Origin: Primulina eburnea
Taxonomy: Eukaryota; Streptophyta; Magnoliopsida; Lamiales; Gesneriaceae
Length of the DNA stretch: 64,000 nt
Reading direction: 5' to 3'
NCBI RefSeq assembly: GCF_022965805.1
Contig: NC_133104.1
Location: 25,974,069-26,038,068, forward strand
A program made the translations under genes and the position numbers. How positions within the stretch are numbered: the stretch's first letter is position 1; each line of letters starts with the position of its first letter. The notes beneath the pieces were generated by a model. That model had not been told where the DNA came from and ran no database searches. It saw only the letters and a program-made list of their open reading frames with translations. Shown here in pieces: positions 8,975 to 21,750 of the stretch.

Positions 8975-11146
8975 TTAAGGAAAATGTTTCTTAAGGTGAA
9001 AAGCATTCCAGGGCCTTTTGAGAGGATGGCCCTGTCCATCTTCAAGATAATAGGTGCCTGAGCTAACTCTGCGCACTACTTTGTAAAGACCTTCCCACCG
9101 GGCCTCAAGCTTGCCCACATCTCCCGCCGGATTTGCTTTCTTGAGGACCATGTCTCCAATTTGAAACTCTCGGTGTCGGACCCTCTGATTATAAGCTTTC
9201 ATCACCCGGCGTCGATAGGCCTCCATTCTGATCGCCGCTCTCTCTCTCCTTTCTTCAATGCAATCAAGTTCACTGGCACGGGCGTTGTCATTGCCTTCCG
9301 GATAGGTGTCTATCCGGGCTGATGTCTGCCCGATCTCTACTGGGAGCACTGCTTCAGATCCATACACTAAGCTGAATGGTGTTTCCCCAGTAGCTGTTCG
9401 AGGCGTAGTCCGGTATGCCCAAAGAACACTAGGCAGCTCCTCCACCCAATCCTTACCAACTCCAAATAATCGGGCTCTGAGAGCTTGGACAATAGTGCGG
9501 TTGGTCACCTCAGTCTGCCCATTGGCTTGGGGGTAGGCAACTGAGGTGAAAGCTTGAGTAATCTTCATCTCCTCGCACCAAGCTCTGACCTTATTCCCAT
9601 GGAATTGCCTATCATTGTCAGAGACAAGCTTCCGGGGGATGCCAAACCTGCAGACAATATTTTTCCATAGAAATTTGAGAACTTCTCCTTCAGTAATCTT
9701 AGCCAGGGGCTCTGCTTCCACCCACTTAGAGAAGAAGTCAATCCCTACCAGCAGGAACTTCTTCTGGGCTCGGGCTACAGGGAAAGAGCCCACAATATCC
9801 AAGCCCCATTGGTCAAAGGGGCAAGATGCCCAGATAGGCTTCATCAAGGCCGTCGGGTGGTGGTTAATGTTGCTATGCCTTTGGCATCCTTCGCAAGAGT
9901 GGACTACCCGGGTGGCATCTTGATGCATGGTAGGCCACCAGAACCCGGCAAGCAAAGCCTTCCTGACCAGGGAAGTTGCCTCTATATGATCTCCACAACA
10001 GCCTTCATGGATCTCCCTCAAGACATAATTGGATTCATCCCCGGCGACGCACTTGAGGAGGGGACCCTGGAAAGATCGTCGGTATAGATTATCACCGATT
10101 ACAACAAAACGAGCTGCTCTCCTTTTGATTTTACTGGCCTCCTTAACATCCTCCGGTAGACCAAATCGGGAGATATAGTCAAGGATTGGGGTAGTCCAGT
10201 CTTCTCCTCGGGCTGGAGGGGGCCCGGCCTCCACTGAAGAGACCAGGTTGGTGTGGTAAGATATGCCTGGCTCTTGACAACCAGAAAGTGAAGCAGCCAT
10301 CTTTGCCAGGGCATCGGCTTCAGTATTTTTCTCCCGGGGGATTTGCTCTATGCTCCAGTCTGTGAAATGTGCTGACAAATCTTTAATGAGAGCTAGATAT
10401 TTCCCAAATTTTTCCTCCCGAGTCTCATACACTCCTTTTACCTGCTGGGCTACCAACTGTGAATCCGTATAGATAATGACCCGGCTAGCTCCGGCATTCC
10501 GGGCTGCTTCTATCCCGTTGACAACAGCCTCGTACTCTGCTTCGTTGTTAGAGGCCCGGAAGTCCAATCTGACAGCCAACCGTATTTTTTCTTCGGTAGG
10601 TGGTATCAGCAGGACCCCCACGCCACTACCCTCTTTGCAGGAAGCCCCGTCTACAAATACCCTCCAAACTTCCCTGGTATCGGGGACCACCATCTCAATG
10701 ATGAAATCTGACAAGGCCTGGGCCTTAATGGCCCGCCGGGGCCGGTACTCGATGTCATATTCTCCCAACTCCACAGTCCACTTTACCAACCTTCCTGAGA
10801 CCTCGGGTTGAGTCATGATTCTCCCGAGAGGGGAGTTAGTCAACACAGTGATAGGATAAGACAAGAAGTATGGGCGTAGTTTTCGTGCTGTGATAACCAG
10901 GGCCAGGGCCACTTTCTCTACCTCTGTATACCTGATCTCTAGCCCTTTGAGTGCATGGCTTACAAAATAGACCGGTTTTTGATCCGTATCTTCTTCTCGG
11001 ATTAGTACAGAGCTGACAGCATACTCGGTGGCAGAAAGGTATACCCAGAGCTTCTCCCCGGGTCCGGGCTTCTCAAGGACAGGGAGCCCGGCTAGATGAT
11101 TCTTCAATTCCCCGAAAGCTTTTTCACATTTTTCGTCCCAGCCCAA
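8975..11146 (-). pseudogene. Tat-1 pol, 3' part: RNase H, archaeal-type RNase H, integrase
   Basis: This open segment of about 720 codons carries, in order, a gypsy RNase H remnant (LWVYLSATEYAVSSVL, SHALKG), a second, archaeal-type RNase H (VFVDGAS, NNEAEYEA, YTDSQLVAQQV), the integrase zinc finger (HEGCCGDH, CEGCQRH) and the DDE core (GLDIVGSF, SDNDRQF, NGQTEVTNR). It ends in a GDMVLKKANP to AFHLKKHFP tail. It is out of frame with the upstream RT because of one extra G (GGG instead of GG) near 11130, judged against Tat-2. It encodes the enzymes that remove template RNA and insert the cDNA. It stops convergent with aORF3, with array T3 between them. Confidence 0.95.
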
Positions 11147-12056
11147 ATTCTTTAGCCCTCCTCAGGGCCTGGAAGAAAGGGTAGCTTCGGTGTGCAGATC
11201 GGGAAATGAAACGTGACAGGGCGGCGATTCTCCCCGTGAGTCTCTGCACCTCCCTGACCGATTTTGGGGATGCCATTTCAGTAATCGACCGGACTTTCTC
11301 CGGATTAACTTCAATTCCTCTCTCGGTGACCATGAACCCGAGGAACTTGCCACTTTTAACCCCAAATGTGCATTTGGACGGGTTCAGCTTAACCCCATAC
11401 TCCCGGAGAGTGGCGAAAGTCTCCTCGAGGTCAGGGATGAACTCAGTATGTGCCCGGGACTTTATCAAGATGTCATCCGCATAAACTTCAATATTCCGCC
11501 CGGCTTGCTTGGTGAATATCCTGTCCATTAATCTCTGGTATGTGGCCCCGGCATTCTTCAGTCCGAAGGGCATGACCACATAGCAGAAGGTTCCTCCCGT
11601 GGTAATGAAACTAACCTTCTCCTGATCCTCTCGGGCTAGGGGGATCTGGTGGTACCCCTGGTATGCGTCCATGAAACTCAATAGCTCATACCCCGATGTG
11701 GAGTCTACCAGCTGGTCAATCCGGGGTAGGGGGTAGCAATCTTTTGGACAAGCTTTGTTCAAATCCCTGAAGTCAACGCACATCCGCCACTTGCCGGCCG
11801 ATTTGGGAACCAAGACTACATTGGATAGCCAGGTGGGATACTGAACCTCTCTGATTTGCCCGGCCTTCAATAGTTCTGCCACATGGTCGGCAATCACTTT
11901 ATCCTTTTCAGGACCAAAGTGTCTCTTTTTCTGCTTCACTGCCCGGGAACCCGGGACGATGTTCAACTTGTGCTCTGCTATGTGGGGTGAGATCCCCACC
12001 AACTCTGAGGAAAGCCATGCAAAGATGTCCACGTTCTCTTCTAGGCACCTTATCAA
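11124..12056 (-). pseudogene. Tat-1 reverse transcriptase segment
   Basis: The frame holds the RT domain: KWRMCVDFRDLNKACPKD, SFMDAYQGYHQI, MPFGLKNAGATYQRLMD, and the catalytic YADD at 11483-11472. All core motifs are present. It is cut off from gag-PR by the TAG at 12059-12057, where Tat-2 has CAA for Gln, and from the RNase H part by the frameshift near 11130. Confidence 0.95.
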
Positions 12057-14180
12057 CTAAGCCCGGGTGATTGGCTCCAGATCTCGAGCTATTTTAATCG
12101 TCCTCTCGGGCTGCCCGGGTAAGACGCTTACTTCTTCCTGCTCCTCCCCTTCCACCACATATACTTGTTGGATAGAGTGTACCTCTTCCTTCCCTGCCCT
12201 CCGGTCTTCGCCGCTTCGCCGGGCTCTTTTATTTTCCACCCGGACAGTTTCTGCATAGCAATCGCGGGAAGATGGCTGGTCTCCCCTTACTTCTCCCACT
12301 CTGTTCCCCACCGGGAACTTAAGCTTTTGGTGATAGACGGAAGCCACGGCCCGGAGAGCATTCATAGCAGGTCTGCCCAAAATGATATTATAAGAGGTAG
12401 GGGCACTTACCACAGTGAACACCGTCATCACTGTCTTTCTGAGCTCCTCAGTTCCTACAGTGAGGGGTAGGACGATTTCCCCCCGAGGGTAGACAGTGTG
12501 GCCAGCAAATCCAAACAATGCTGTTTCTACCGGTCGCAACTGATAATCTTCTAACTTCATTTGGTCCAGGGCCTCCTGAAAAATAACATTCACCGAGCTC
12601 CCCGAATCGACGAAGACCCGGCGAATGTCATAATTCGCTATTTTTGCCTGGATGACTAAGGCATCATTGTGCGGCAGGCTGACTCCTTGAAGATCTCTGG
12701 GGCCAAAACTGATGACCGGTACATCATCTCCTAGTGTATTATCTACCCCAAGACTCTCATGCCGGGAATGTGCTTTCCGGGCCCGGTTAGAATCTCCATC
12801 TGTCGAACCCCCAGAAATCATTTTAATCACCCCAAGGACTGGTGATCTTCCTCCGTCCTTAATTACTCGGCCCTGGTATGTTTGCCCGGGACTATCCCTT
12901 TTCTCTTTTCTTACCGGGCCTATATCCCCCGGCCTGCACCTCGCATCTTTAGGTATCCACGGTGGTCCCCGGGACTTCTTTGCTAATGGTAATGTCTCAC
13001 CCGGGCCCGACTGGGAAGGGGCCCTCTTCAATCTTCTGCACTCATTTGTACTGTGTGCGCATTCTCCGTGATAAGAGCACATCTTGGTGACAGGTGGTAA
13101 ATTTAGGGGTGACCGGGATGATAAGGCTCCCCGATCGCCGTCACATATATGGACCCCTTCGTCCCGACGTGACCTCATTGGGGTGTATCGAGAAAAACGC
13201 CCGAGATCACTTCCCCGAGTTTTATCGTCTGGCTTTCCAGCTCGGTCATTTCTTTCTTTTCGGGTAGATTCCCTTTTCTGTCTCTGGGCTTCTTCCATGT
13301 TTATGTATTTTTCTGCCCGGGACAACAGATCTTCAAAATCCCCCGGCTGCTTCTTTACCAGGGATCGGAAAAAATCTCCTACTCTGAGCCCTTGAGTGAA
13401 CGCTGTAGTTTTGGTCTCCGGGGCACAAGCCGGGACTTCTAGGGATGCTTTGTTGAACCGGCGAATATATGCCCGGAGAGATTCATCGCCTAACTGCTTT
13501 ATTTCGAACAGGCTGAAGGCAGTCTTCTTGTATTTCTTGCTGCTGCTAAAGTGATGTACAAAGGTGTCCCCGAAACCTTCGAAAGATTGGATGCTCCCGG
13601 GTTCCAACTTTTCAAACCACTTCTGGGCAGAATCCACCAAGGTGGTGAGGAATACCTTGCATTTTATCTTGTCAGGGTAACAGTGCAACATCGCCATATT
13701 TTCAAACCGGGCGAGATGTTCTTCGGGATCGGAATTTCCATCATACTCCCGGATGTTGGTGATCTTGAAGTGAGCAGGGAGGGGCTCGCTTACAATCTCC
13801 GGGGAGAAAGGGCATCCCCGGGAGCTGACCGGGGTTATCGCATGAGAGGACCCGGCCCTGGCCTCCAATTCTTTCACTTTCTTTCTCAAATCCTTCAGCT
13901 CCTGGGCCACAGTGGATGTAGGAGCTTTGGAAACCGTCTGAGAACTTTCTTCCCTGTCTCTTTCTTTCTCGAGAGGAGATTCTCCCATAGCCTCACTGTC
14001 CCTTGGTTGGCTAGATTCGGGTGGGACCCTTTCATCGAGAGCTTTTTGGACAGCGGCAGCAATTAGTTGTGACAGCTCCTCGGGGACGTGACTGAATAAT
14101 GGATTTTCTTGAGTTCCCCTACCCCCCTCAGGGTTCTGAGGACCAGAGTTGTTCCCAGTAGTTTTGCGAGTGGAAACCAT
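12057..14180 (-). pseudogene. Tat-1 gag and protease, ended by an early TAG
   Basis: Translation most likely starts at ATG 14180 (MVSTRKTTGNN), the first ATG after the primer site. The order is an N-terminal tail, a retrotransposon gag domain (middle, with VDSAQKWFEKL and DESLRAYIRRFNKA), a zinc-knuckle-like motif with C, H and C ligands (CSYHGECAHSTNEC), and an aspartic protease with the active-site DSG at 12608-12600 (VFVDSGSSVNVIF). The segment is fully open for about 707 codons and ends at TAG 12059-12057. In a Tat element this should be one continuous polyprotein, so the stop is a lesion. Confidence 0.93.
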
Positions 14181-14200
14181 ATCTACGTCTCGAGCTTCAG

Positions 14201-14218
14201 TTCCCACAGACGGCGCCA
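14201..14218 (-). promoter_or_regulatory. Tat-1 primer binding site
   Basis: On the - strand, one base after the 5' LTR, TGGCGCCGTCTGTGGGAA matches the primer site usual for Tat elements. It begins with the complement of a tRNA CCA end; the first nine bases fit tRNA-Asp, but the remainder does not fit well, so the exact tRNA is uncertain. Tat-2 has the same sequence at 59214-59231. Confidence 0.85.
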
Positions 14219-14219
14219 A

Positions 14220-14995
14220 TGATGTCAACCGGGCAAATCGGGTAGTAGCCGGGTGGGCGATTTGCCAAGTCGAGTGTTTAGATATATGTGCGAATGTTAA
14301 TGCGAGTTACTGATGGCCCGGGGTGGTTGAGCTCCCTGTCACCTGAAAGACAACGCCCGGGATGATGTGAGTAATAACCCTGAAACCACAGAACGTTAGG
14401 GGAGCGCCGGAAGTTGTTCCGGCGTATCCACTCCGACGCTCAAGTCAGTGATGTACGCAAAGGAAAACTTGGGAAGAAAATAAGAATCTTCGTGAGTGCT
14501 TGTGTGTTTTTTAGAGAAAAGGATCGATGCCCCTTGAGAATACCTGCGAGGGGTACTTATAGGTGAATCGGGTAAGTGACTTGCCCACAAAGTTCGGGTG
14601 ATGGTCACGATTGTGGGTGGTGGGCCACGTTGTAAAGTAGTGGGCCACGTGTTGAATGTTGGCTTGGTCACAGAACGTGGGAGTACAGGTTCCGAGTTTT
14701 CCGGAGAACGTGTTGACCAGGGAGAGATTGGGTTTTCTTCCCGGATATTATTTACCCGGGAACTTCTGGGACCGGGAAGCTATAACCCCGGGTACTGACT
14801 GGTTATTCCCCTGGTAGTCGCTTGCTACGTGGTGCACAACTCGCCGGGCCAGTGAAGACCCGGGATCCTTCCTTCACACCGGCTCGCCGCATGTAACCAT
14901 ACTTTGGTATCTCCTCCCTGCTCTCCACTTATCCGAGTCCAAGAACCTTCCGGGTCCGGAGCTTTACCCGGGCCCGGGCTCCTTTGGGGGTATCA
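14220..14995 (-). repeat. Tat-1 5' LTR with promoter
   Basis: This 776-bp LTR is the promoter copy for gag-pol. On the - strand it contains TATAAGTA at 14561-14554, preceded within about 300 bp by several ACGT-core motifs including CACGTG. Small open frames on either strand of this LTR are also seen in the other LTR and are not treated as genes. Confidence 0.95.
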
Positions 14996-15000
14996 GTATG

Positions 15001-15681
15001 TATTGACTCATTGTATTGTATAGTAGAGGCCTGTATATGCCTCAATTGTTTAAAAGGGAATACAAGAGAATAGTGTATTCAAAGTGTTTGAAAAAATGCC
15101 AAAGAGAGAATTCAAATGATTTATGGATTGATAGATACATAGTCAGAGATTGCATGCAATTAGTTGATCAACGACCATAGGCTTATATCCCTCAGAGTTA
15201 TCGATTTATATCGATGGGATATAGGTAAGAGACAGAGACGCTATATAGATATCAATCCAACAGAGAAAAGAGAAATATCATCGTTATTATTATTCATGCT
15301 ATGATATTCATATTTCAAAGTTGATGGTATTTAATGTTTTCAAAGTCATGTTTTCAGAGTATGATATGTATCATTGCTATGTAAGAGTTCCACTTGTAAA
15401 ACTCATTTCAGTTATTTCATGTGATGCAGATAAGAGCGACGGGCCGGGACGTTGATTGTGGACCGGAGTCATATGCATATAGAGAAGGAAGGAAGAAAAC
15501 TACTTTTACTAGCATTTTGGACATGATCATACAAATGATATTTTGTATTTTTGTTGTATCATTTTATTGATCATGTGTATACTTTTGATTATATATGAAA
15601 TGTATTTTGAATCCTTCCTCCATTTTTAAGAAAATTTTAATTTCCGCTGCTATTTTATTAAAACGGGTCAGAGGTGTCACA
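15001..15681 (+). repeat. Element A 3' LTR, second part
   Basis: This continues the LTR interrupted at 2239 and ends AACGGGTCAGAGGTGTCACA. No gene is seen. The next bases, TCATT (15682-15686), should be one copy of element A's TSD; the other copy would lie left of the window. Confidence 0.8.
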
Positions 15682-16710
15682 TCATTCATCATTTTCATTG
15701 GTGAATTCAGTTCATTAAAGGTCACTATCGTACATCATCATGTACGATGGATCCATCATATATAGAACCATGATACTCGGCGGTTGTTGGACATCAGTGA
15801 CAGGATTACCCATCCTTTGTACATAGGCCTCATCATTATCATTTTCATATATGTCTTATGCATTACATATACTTCGATAGCCACAACTAATTCCCATCAT
15901 TCAAAACACCATCATTTTCATAACTTATAAAAATCATGAACATATGCAATATTTCTTAAATCCAAGCATGCAACGTATATTTTCTTAAAATCTTAAAAAT
16001 CGTGGTCAAGATGCATAAACGTTTAAAATATGGTAAATTTGTGCTCAGGGCGCTGTCAGGACCAAAATCTCACCCCGGGTGCAAAATGACCATTTTGCCC
16101 TTGGAAACCCAAAAATTACCGTCTTTCCCCTGGACCTCTAAAATCGACCCGAATCTTACTAAACTCCTTAAAATATCCCAAAACATATTTAAAAGCATTC
16201 CTATACATAAACTCGAGCTCATTTTACAACTTAACCGATTTGTTTTAAAACTTAGATCGGGGTCCCGGTTTTAACCCGAATCGAACTGAAACTCAACCAA
16301 ATCTTTCCCAAATTTTACTATACCTAAACCAAACACTAATAGCACTTAAACCTCAATCCCAGCCCACTATGAAACAATAAAACATGACAACCAGCTGCTG
16401 GAAACCACATGGTCACCCATCGAAAGCCCTAGTCGCCCCATCACCATAATATCGGTCCTAGCCCACAACCGACGGAACCCGCCACACACCAGGCCCTCAT
16501 AGCCCACTGTTGCAACCTCTTGGACCTATTTAACCTCATCCCACAGCGGCCGCGACCACCACAGCCACAGCTCCTCTCAAACCCTCACTCGCGGCTCTCT
16601 CCATGTTCATGGCCCCAACCGCACTCAAGCCAACTCCAAAAACATGCAACTGCTCTAAGACATGAATAGGACACACCGGGGTCTGTTTACATGACTTGCG
16701 ATAGTTCACA
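15682..16710 (-). repeat. Element B LTR, inner part
   Basis: This AT-rich, gene-free stretch is bounded by element A on the left and element C on the right. Because the TSD of element C (TCACA, 16706-16710) joins it to 26347-27404, the two pieces were once continuous. It contains a short GC-rich tract with CCCCGGGTG near 16075. The assignment to a gypsy LTR rests mainly on the clean LTR start at the far end (27404). Confidence 0.55.
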
Positions 16711-19015
16711 TGTCACGTACCGTACTTTTTAACTACTTGAAATTTGTGGAAAAATAAAAAATTTCTTAAATAAGTAGAAATTATTAAACTTCGTTAATAA
16801 ATATTTGTTCGTCTAAAATATTTAGAATAAAACAACTACCAACAAGTGGCGACAAGTAAACGTTTAAAACATCGAAAACACCACTCCTGTAAATCAAAAT
16901 AATTGAACATGCATAAAATCTTAATACATGGGCCGTCCTCGTGTTTAGCCTCTTGCGCAGCCCAAGTCAGCTCATTGGTCCCCACCCCTCATCTCCTCAA
17001 CATCATCCTCACCTGCATCAATCAATTCTAGTGAGTCTACAGACTCAACATGTATAAACTGAAAATAGAAATAATACGTAATAAAGCCACATGCATCTTT
17101 AAAATAGAGCGTACATACTTGAAACTTGAACTCACATTTATAACATTTAAAATAGAGCGTTGAGGGATTCGTTGGATTTCACTTGGGGCCACTGCTGTAC
17201 ATACTAACATAAGTTCAAACATTTATCTTTCATAGCTTAGACGTATGTATTCATGCTCACCACCGAAATATATAAATAGCTTATGATATTCTAGATCACT
17301 CGGGACTTGACCTCGTTTAATTATCGTACTAAATCATGACATAGAACCCCAAAATAAATCCTCTATTTTATATTCATAACCACAAAACAAATCCTATATT
17401 TTATATTCTTATTAAAAAGAAAATTTATAAAAAGGGGTACACGGACCCCGTGTAGGGGTCCGGGTAGGCACGAAAATTTCGTATTTTTGAAGGAAAATGG
17501 ACAGGGACTCCGTGTCGAGGTCCGGGAAGGGGTTCGGGTACATGCTGGACATGGAAATTCACGAAAATTCACTAACTTAATGATTCATTCTTCCAACCCA
17601 AGCCTAAGGACCATGAACCAACACCTCAAGACTCATCCTAGGTTGCTATTACCTTGATTCAAACCCGTACAAATACCCCAAACGTCCACAAACATCGACA
17701 TGCAACTTCAATACAACAATAACCCGTAATTCGACATCGTTTCGCTTCCTATGACTTCTATTACATCCCAAGCCAATCCCGACCCAAACGAACCACCAAA
17801 TAACACCAACACATCTCATTACATATCTAAATTCATTAACACAATCCCGGCGGTGCCCAACGAAGCCTACAACTCAAAAACTTCAAAACATGATGAACAT
17901 CATTTTCATAAGATCGCAGGTTTGAGCAGTTACACAAAAAAAAACCATAACTTACTCGTTTCTTGTCCAAAAATTACGAATTTTATATCAAATCAAATGT
18001 ATCAAAAAGATCTACGTTTTTTATGTTGAAAATATTTTCAGAAAACTAACCGAAATTACACAGGAACCTAAATGACAGCAAAAACGTCTTTTGAGATCTA
18101 AAATGTTTCAGAAATCGATTCAATGCAATAATCAATCTTTCACGCATAACATACATCAAATTATCTACTATGACAAGATCGATGCATAAAACGAAAGAAT
18201 ATACATGCCTTTGATCTTTAAAACTCACGATACGATGAATATCGAAGCGTCACGGTGCGAGAAATGATCTGGGCGACTTGAGGCACGATTTTTTTTGCTG
18301 CTAAATCAATGAAAGATTTCTGAAGGAAATTTGGAGAGGGAGGTGGTGATATGGAGGGTGCTGAAAGAGAGTTTCAATAACTCTTCTCTTCTCCTCTCAC
18401 CATAATAAAATGAAGGAATGAAATGTGTGGGTGTGTGTATACGTGAATAAAAGTGTGTGGTGTGTGGGGTGTGTGTGTGGTGCGTTTGCATCCACATAAT
18501 TGTTAAGTTTAAGGTGTGTGTGTGTGTTTTAATTAGGGGAACATTTGTATAATTAATTAATTTATCATGCCAATTAAAATGTTAAGCCAATTATCAAGTT
18601 AATAAAATTCTAATCCCATAATAAATTTACTAAAATCCCCTAATTAAACTAAATTCCACAATTGATAAACTTTAAAATTTTAAAATCTTAAAATAACTTA
18701 TAAATTAAATTAGGCTTCTAAAAAAATGTTAAAAACTTAATAAATAATTTAAAATGCCTCAATCATAACTTAAAATAAAATACCACATTTTAAAATCGCC
18801 AAAATCGTCGCCGGTCTCTTTCCATCAATCCCGCATCAAATATTAGCTGAAACATAAACTCGAGAAAACATTTTAACGTGCATCAAATAAACATATAATT
18901 AAAATAATGCAATTTCATAAATCATGCATCTCTAAAATCATTTTATACTTAAATAATTAATTTAACAAATTAAATAAATAGATGTGTTTTACGTATATTG
19001 ATTTTGGGTTCTACA
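16711..19015 (-). repeat. Element C 3' LTR
   Basis: A 2305-bp LTR, very AT-rich toward 18540-19000, with no gene. It shares long identical blocks with 23848-26341 but has lost an internal block of about 400 bp near 17150. Its inner edge abuts the polypurine tract at 19016. Confidence 0.93.
18424..18530. repeat. TG-rich simple repeat in element C LTR
   Basis: An interrupted run of TG dinucleotides, partly GTGTGTGTGG. The other LTR holds the same tract at about 25756-25850 with different lengths, as expected from slippage. Confidence 0.85.
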
Positions 19016-19030
19016 GTTTCTCCTCCACTT
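19016..19030 (-). promoter_or_regulatory. Element C polypurine tract
   Basis: On the - strand AAGTGGAGGAGAAAC abuts the 3' LTR start TGTAGAACCC, after a TTTCGAGGACAAAATTT segment. Confidence 0.75.
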
Positions 19031-19051
19031 AAATAAATTTTGTCCTCGAAA

Positions 19052-20971
19052 TTAAATCTTAACAAACAGTTCCGGATAGCGACTTTTCATATCTGATTTG
19101 GTCTCCCAAGTGGTCTCCTCCACTGATTGATTCAGCCACCGGACTTTGACCAATTTGGTCACTTTGTTCTGAAGTCTCCGCTCCTGTTTGTCTAGAATTT
19201 GGACAAGTCCTTCGTCATACGACATATCTGGAGCCAAATGCAACAGCTCAAAACTCAAAACATGCGAATAATTTGCAATATACTTCCTCAAAACGTGGAA
19301 CACGTTGTGCACTCCGACCAAATTCGGCGGTAGGGCTAGACGATAAGCCGGTGTCTCAACTCTGTCAAGAATTTCGAATGGTCCAATAAATCTCGAACTC
19401 AGCTTGCCTCTCTTCCCAAACCTCATAACACCTTTCATAGGTTCTATCTTCACAATTACGTGATATCCTACGGCAAAATCAATATCTCTCCTCCTATTGT
19501 CAGCATAACTCTTTTGACGACTCTGGGCGGTCTTCATCCTATCTCGAATCTTGACAACCACATCTGCAGTCTGCTGAACAATCTCTGGACCAAGTTCTGA
19601 TCTCACGCCGACTTCTTCCAAATGAATCGACGATCTGCACTTCCTTCCATACGATGCTTCGTAGGGAGCCATACCTATAGAGGATTGAAAACTGTTTTTG
19701 TAGGTAAACTCGCAACAGATCTTCCAATATCTGAATCACTCGCTTAGACTGACCATCTGTCTGAGGGTGGAATGCAGTACTGAATAACAACTCCGTCCCC
19801 ATGGCTTCGTGTAAACTCTTCCAAAAGGACGATGTGAATCTCGGGTCCTTGTCGGACAAAATAGAAACTGGAATCCCCTACAAACGAACTATCTCCCGGA
19901 TATAGAGATCTGCATACTGAGTCATGGAGAAAGTCGTCTTCACTGATAAGAAATATGTCGAATTAGTTAGTCGATCCACTATAACCCAAATGTCATTGGA
20001 TCCTTTGACTGACCTCGGAAAACCAACCACAAAATCCATGGTGATATTCTCCTATTTCCAATCAGGAATAGGAAGTGGCTTAAGCATCTCTGCTGGCCTC
20101 TGATGCTCTGCCTTCACCTGTTGACAAGTGAGACATTCAGACACAAATCAGCGGATGTCTCGCTTCATACCTGGCCACCAATACAGCATCTGCGAATCCT
20201 TTTATATCTTGGTACCTCCTGGATGGATGGAATACGGAGATCTATGTGCCTCTGACAAAATATCTTCTCTGATCGAATCAACACTAGGCACCCACATTCT
20301 CCCTCTGTACCTCACAATATCATCAGACACCGTGTAAAGTACAATGCCCTTGGTCTCATCCTTCAGTCTCCATTTCTGTAATTGCTCATCTGAAGGTTGT
20401 CCTTTACGGATTCGGTCTAGCAAAGAAGATTGGACTGTCAGATTAGACAGCTTGGGAGCTCTATCCTTATGATAAACTTCTAAGCCAAACCTCTGAATTT
20501 CTGACTGAAAAGGTCTTTGCACTGACATCTATGCTAAGATTGCTACCTTTCTACTCAAAGTATCTTCCACAACATTAGCTTTCCCTGTATGGTTGTTAAT
20601 TTCACAATTGTAGTCTTTTACCTACTCCAACCACCGTCTTTGTCTCATGTTAAGCTCTTTCTGCGTGAAGAAATACTTGAGAATCTTGTGATCAGTGAAT
20701 ATCTGGAATTTCTCGCCGTACAAATAACATCTCCAAATCTTTAACGTAAAGACCACGACAGCTAACTCTAGATCATGAGTCGGATAATTTTTTCATGCAC
20801 TTTTAATTGTCTAGAAGCATAAGCTATAACCCGACCATGTTTCATCAACATTGCGCCTAATCCAAGCTTAGATGCATCGGTGTACAACACAAAATTGCCT
20901 TGCCCTGAAGGCATGCTAAAACTGGCGTCGAAATAAGAGCTTGCTTCAAGGTATCGAAGCTCTTCTGACAC
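19052..20971 (-). pseudogene. Element C RNase H and integrase remnants
   Basis: From the 5' side: an RNase H piece ([28 protein letters not shown]) near 20970-20790, an integrase zinc-finger piece (EAHRSPYSIHPGGTK) near 20230, a core piece (MSDKDPRFTSSFWKSLHEAMG, HPQTDGQSKRV, where the catalytic Glu is now Lys) near 19860-19730, and a tail ([21 protein letters not shown]) ending at 19052. The pieces lie in different frames separated by stops. The gene is inactive. Confidence 0.9.
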
Positions 20972-21026
20972 TCTTCACTCCATACGAATTTGGCATTATT
21001 CTTGGTCAATAAGGTGAGTGGAACTG

Positions 21027-21750
21027 CTATCGAAGAAATCCTTGAATAAACTTTCTGTAGTAAACTACTAAGCCTAGGAAACTGCAGATCTCTGATGCAT
21101 TCTTCGGCTCAACCCAACCCTTAACGACTTCCACCTTTGGTGGATCCACCTCAATACCACTGCTAGATACTATATGACCCAAAAATGCTATTTTCTCCAA
21201 CCAGAATTCACACTTACTGAATTTTGCATACAACTTGTGGCTCTGCAAAACCTGCAACAATGTTCTCAAATGCTGATTGTGCACATCATCACTATTCGAG
21301 TATATAAGAATGCCGTCAATAAACAATATGACGAACTGATCACAGTAGGGTTGAAATACTCGATTCATGAGGTCCATAAAAATTGCTGGAGCATTCGTCA
21401 GTCCAAACGGCATCACCAAGAACTCGTAATGTCCATATCTGGTTCTGAAGGCTGTCTTATGAACATTTGCATCCTTTACCTTCAGCTGGTGATACCCTGA
21501 TCGAACATCTATCTTAGAGAACACTATAGCTCCCTGAAACTAATCGAATAGGTCCTCGATTCTTGGTAGTGTGTATTTATTCTTGATCGTTACCTTGTTC
21601 AACTCTCGGCAATCGATGCACAGTCTCATGCTCTCATCTTTCTTCTTCACAAAGAGCACTGGTGGGCCTCATGGTGAGAAACTAGGGCGAATAAATTCCT
21701 TGTCAAGAAGCTCCTGAATCTGTTGTTTGAGCTCTAACATCTCAGCTGGA
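21027..21750 (-). pseudogene. Element C reverse transcriptase remnant
   Basis: The segment [20 protein letters not shown] to [20 protein letters not shown] is well kept, but the catalytic motif reads FIDGIL instead of FIDDIL, so a required Asp is lost. An in-frame stop precedes the FSKIDV segment. Upstream, to about 21750, the [17 protein letters not shown] part is recognisable. Confidence 0.9.

Larger units (their letters stand above)
2240..14995 (-). mobile_element. Tat-1: complete Ty3/gypsy Tat-type retrotransposon with antisense gene module
   Basis: This 12.76-kb element is bounded by two 776-bp LTRs (TGATGTCAACC to GGGGGTATCA on the + strand) and a 5-bp TSD. Gag-pol reads on the - strand (14180 to 8975), so the 5' LTR is the right one. 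The region from pol to the 3' LTR (3016-8974, about 6 kb) is longer than gag-pol and carries three genes on the + strand, each followed by a tandem array. The archaeal-type second RNase H and the primer site TGGCGCCGTCTGTGGGAA place it in the Tat group (Retand/Grande-like), where extra antisense ORFs with a Transposase_28 domain are known. I count seven differences between its LTRs, so insertion is recent. Gag-pol is disabled by one stop and one frameshift. Confidence 0.95.

Noticed and set aside
12057..12059. TAG between protease and RT of Tat-1 as a programmed readthrough signal
   Set aside because: Tat-2 has CAA at this codon and Tat-type gag-pol is normally continuous, so a point mutation is simpler.
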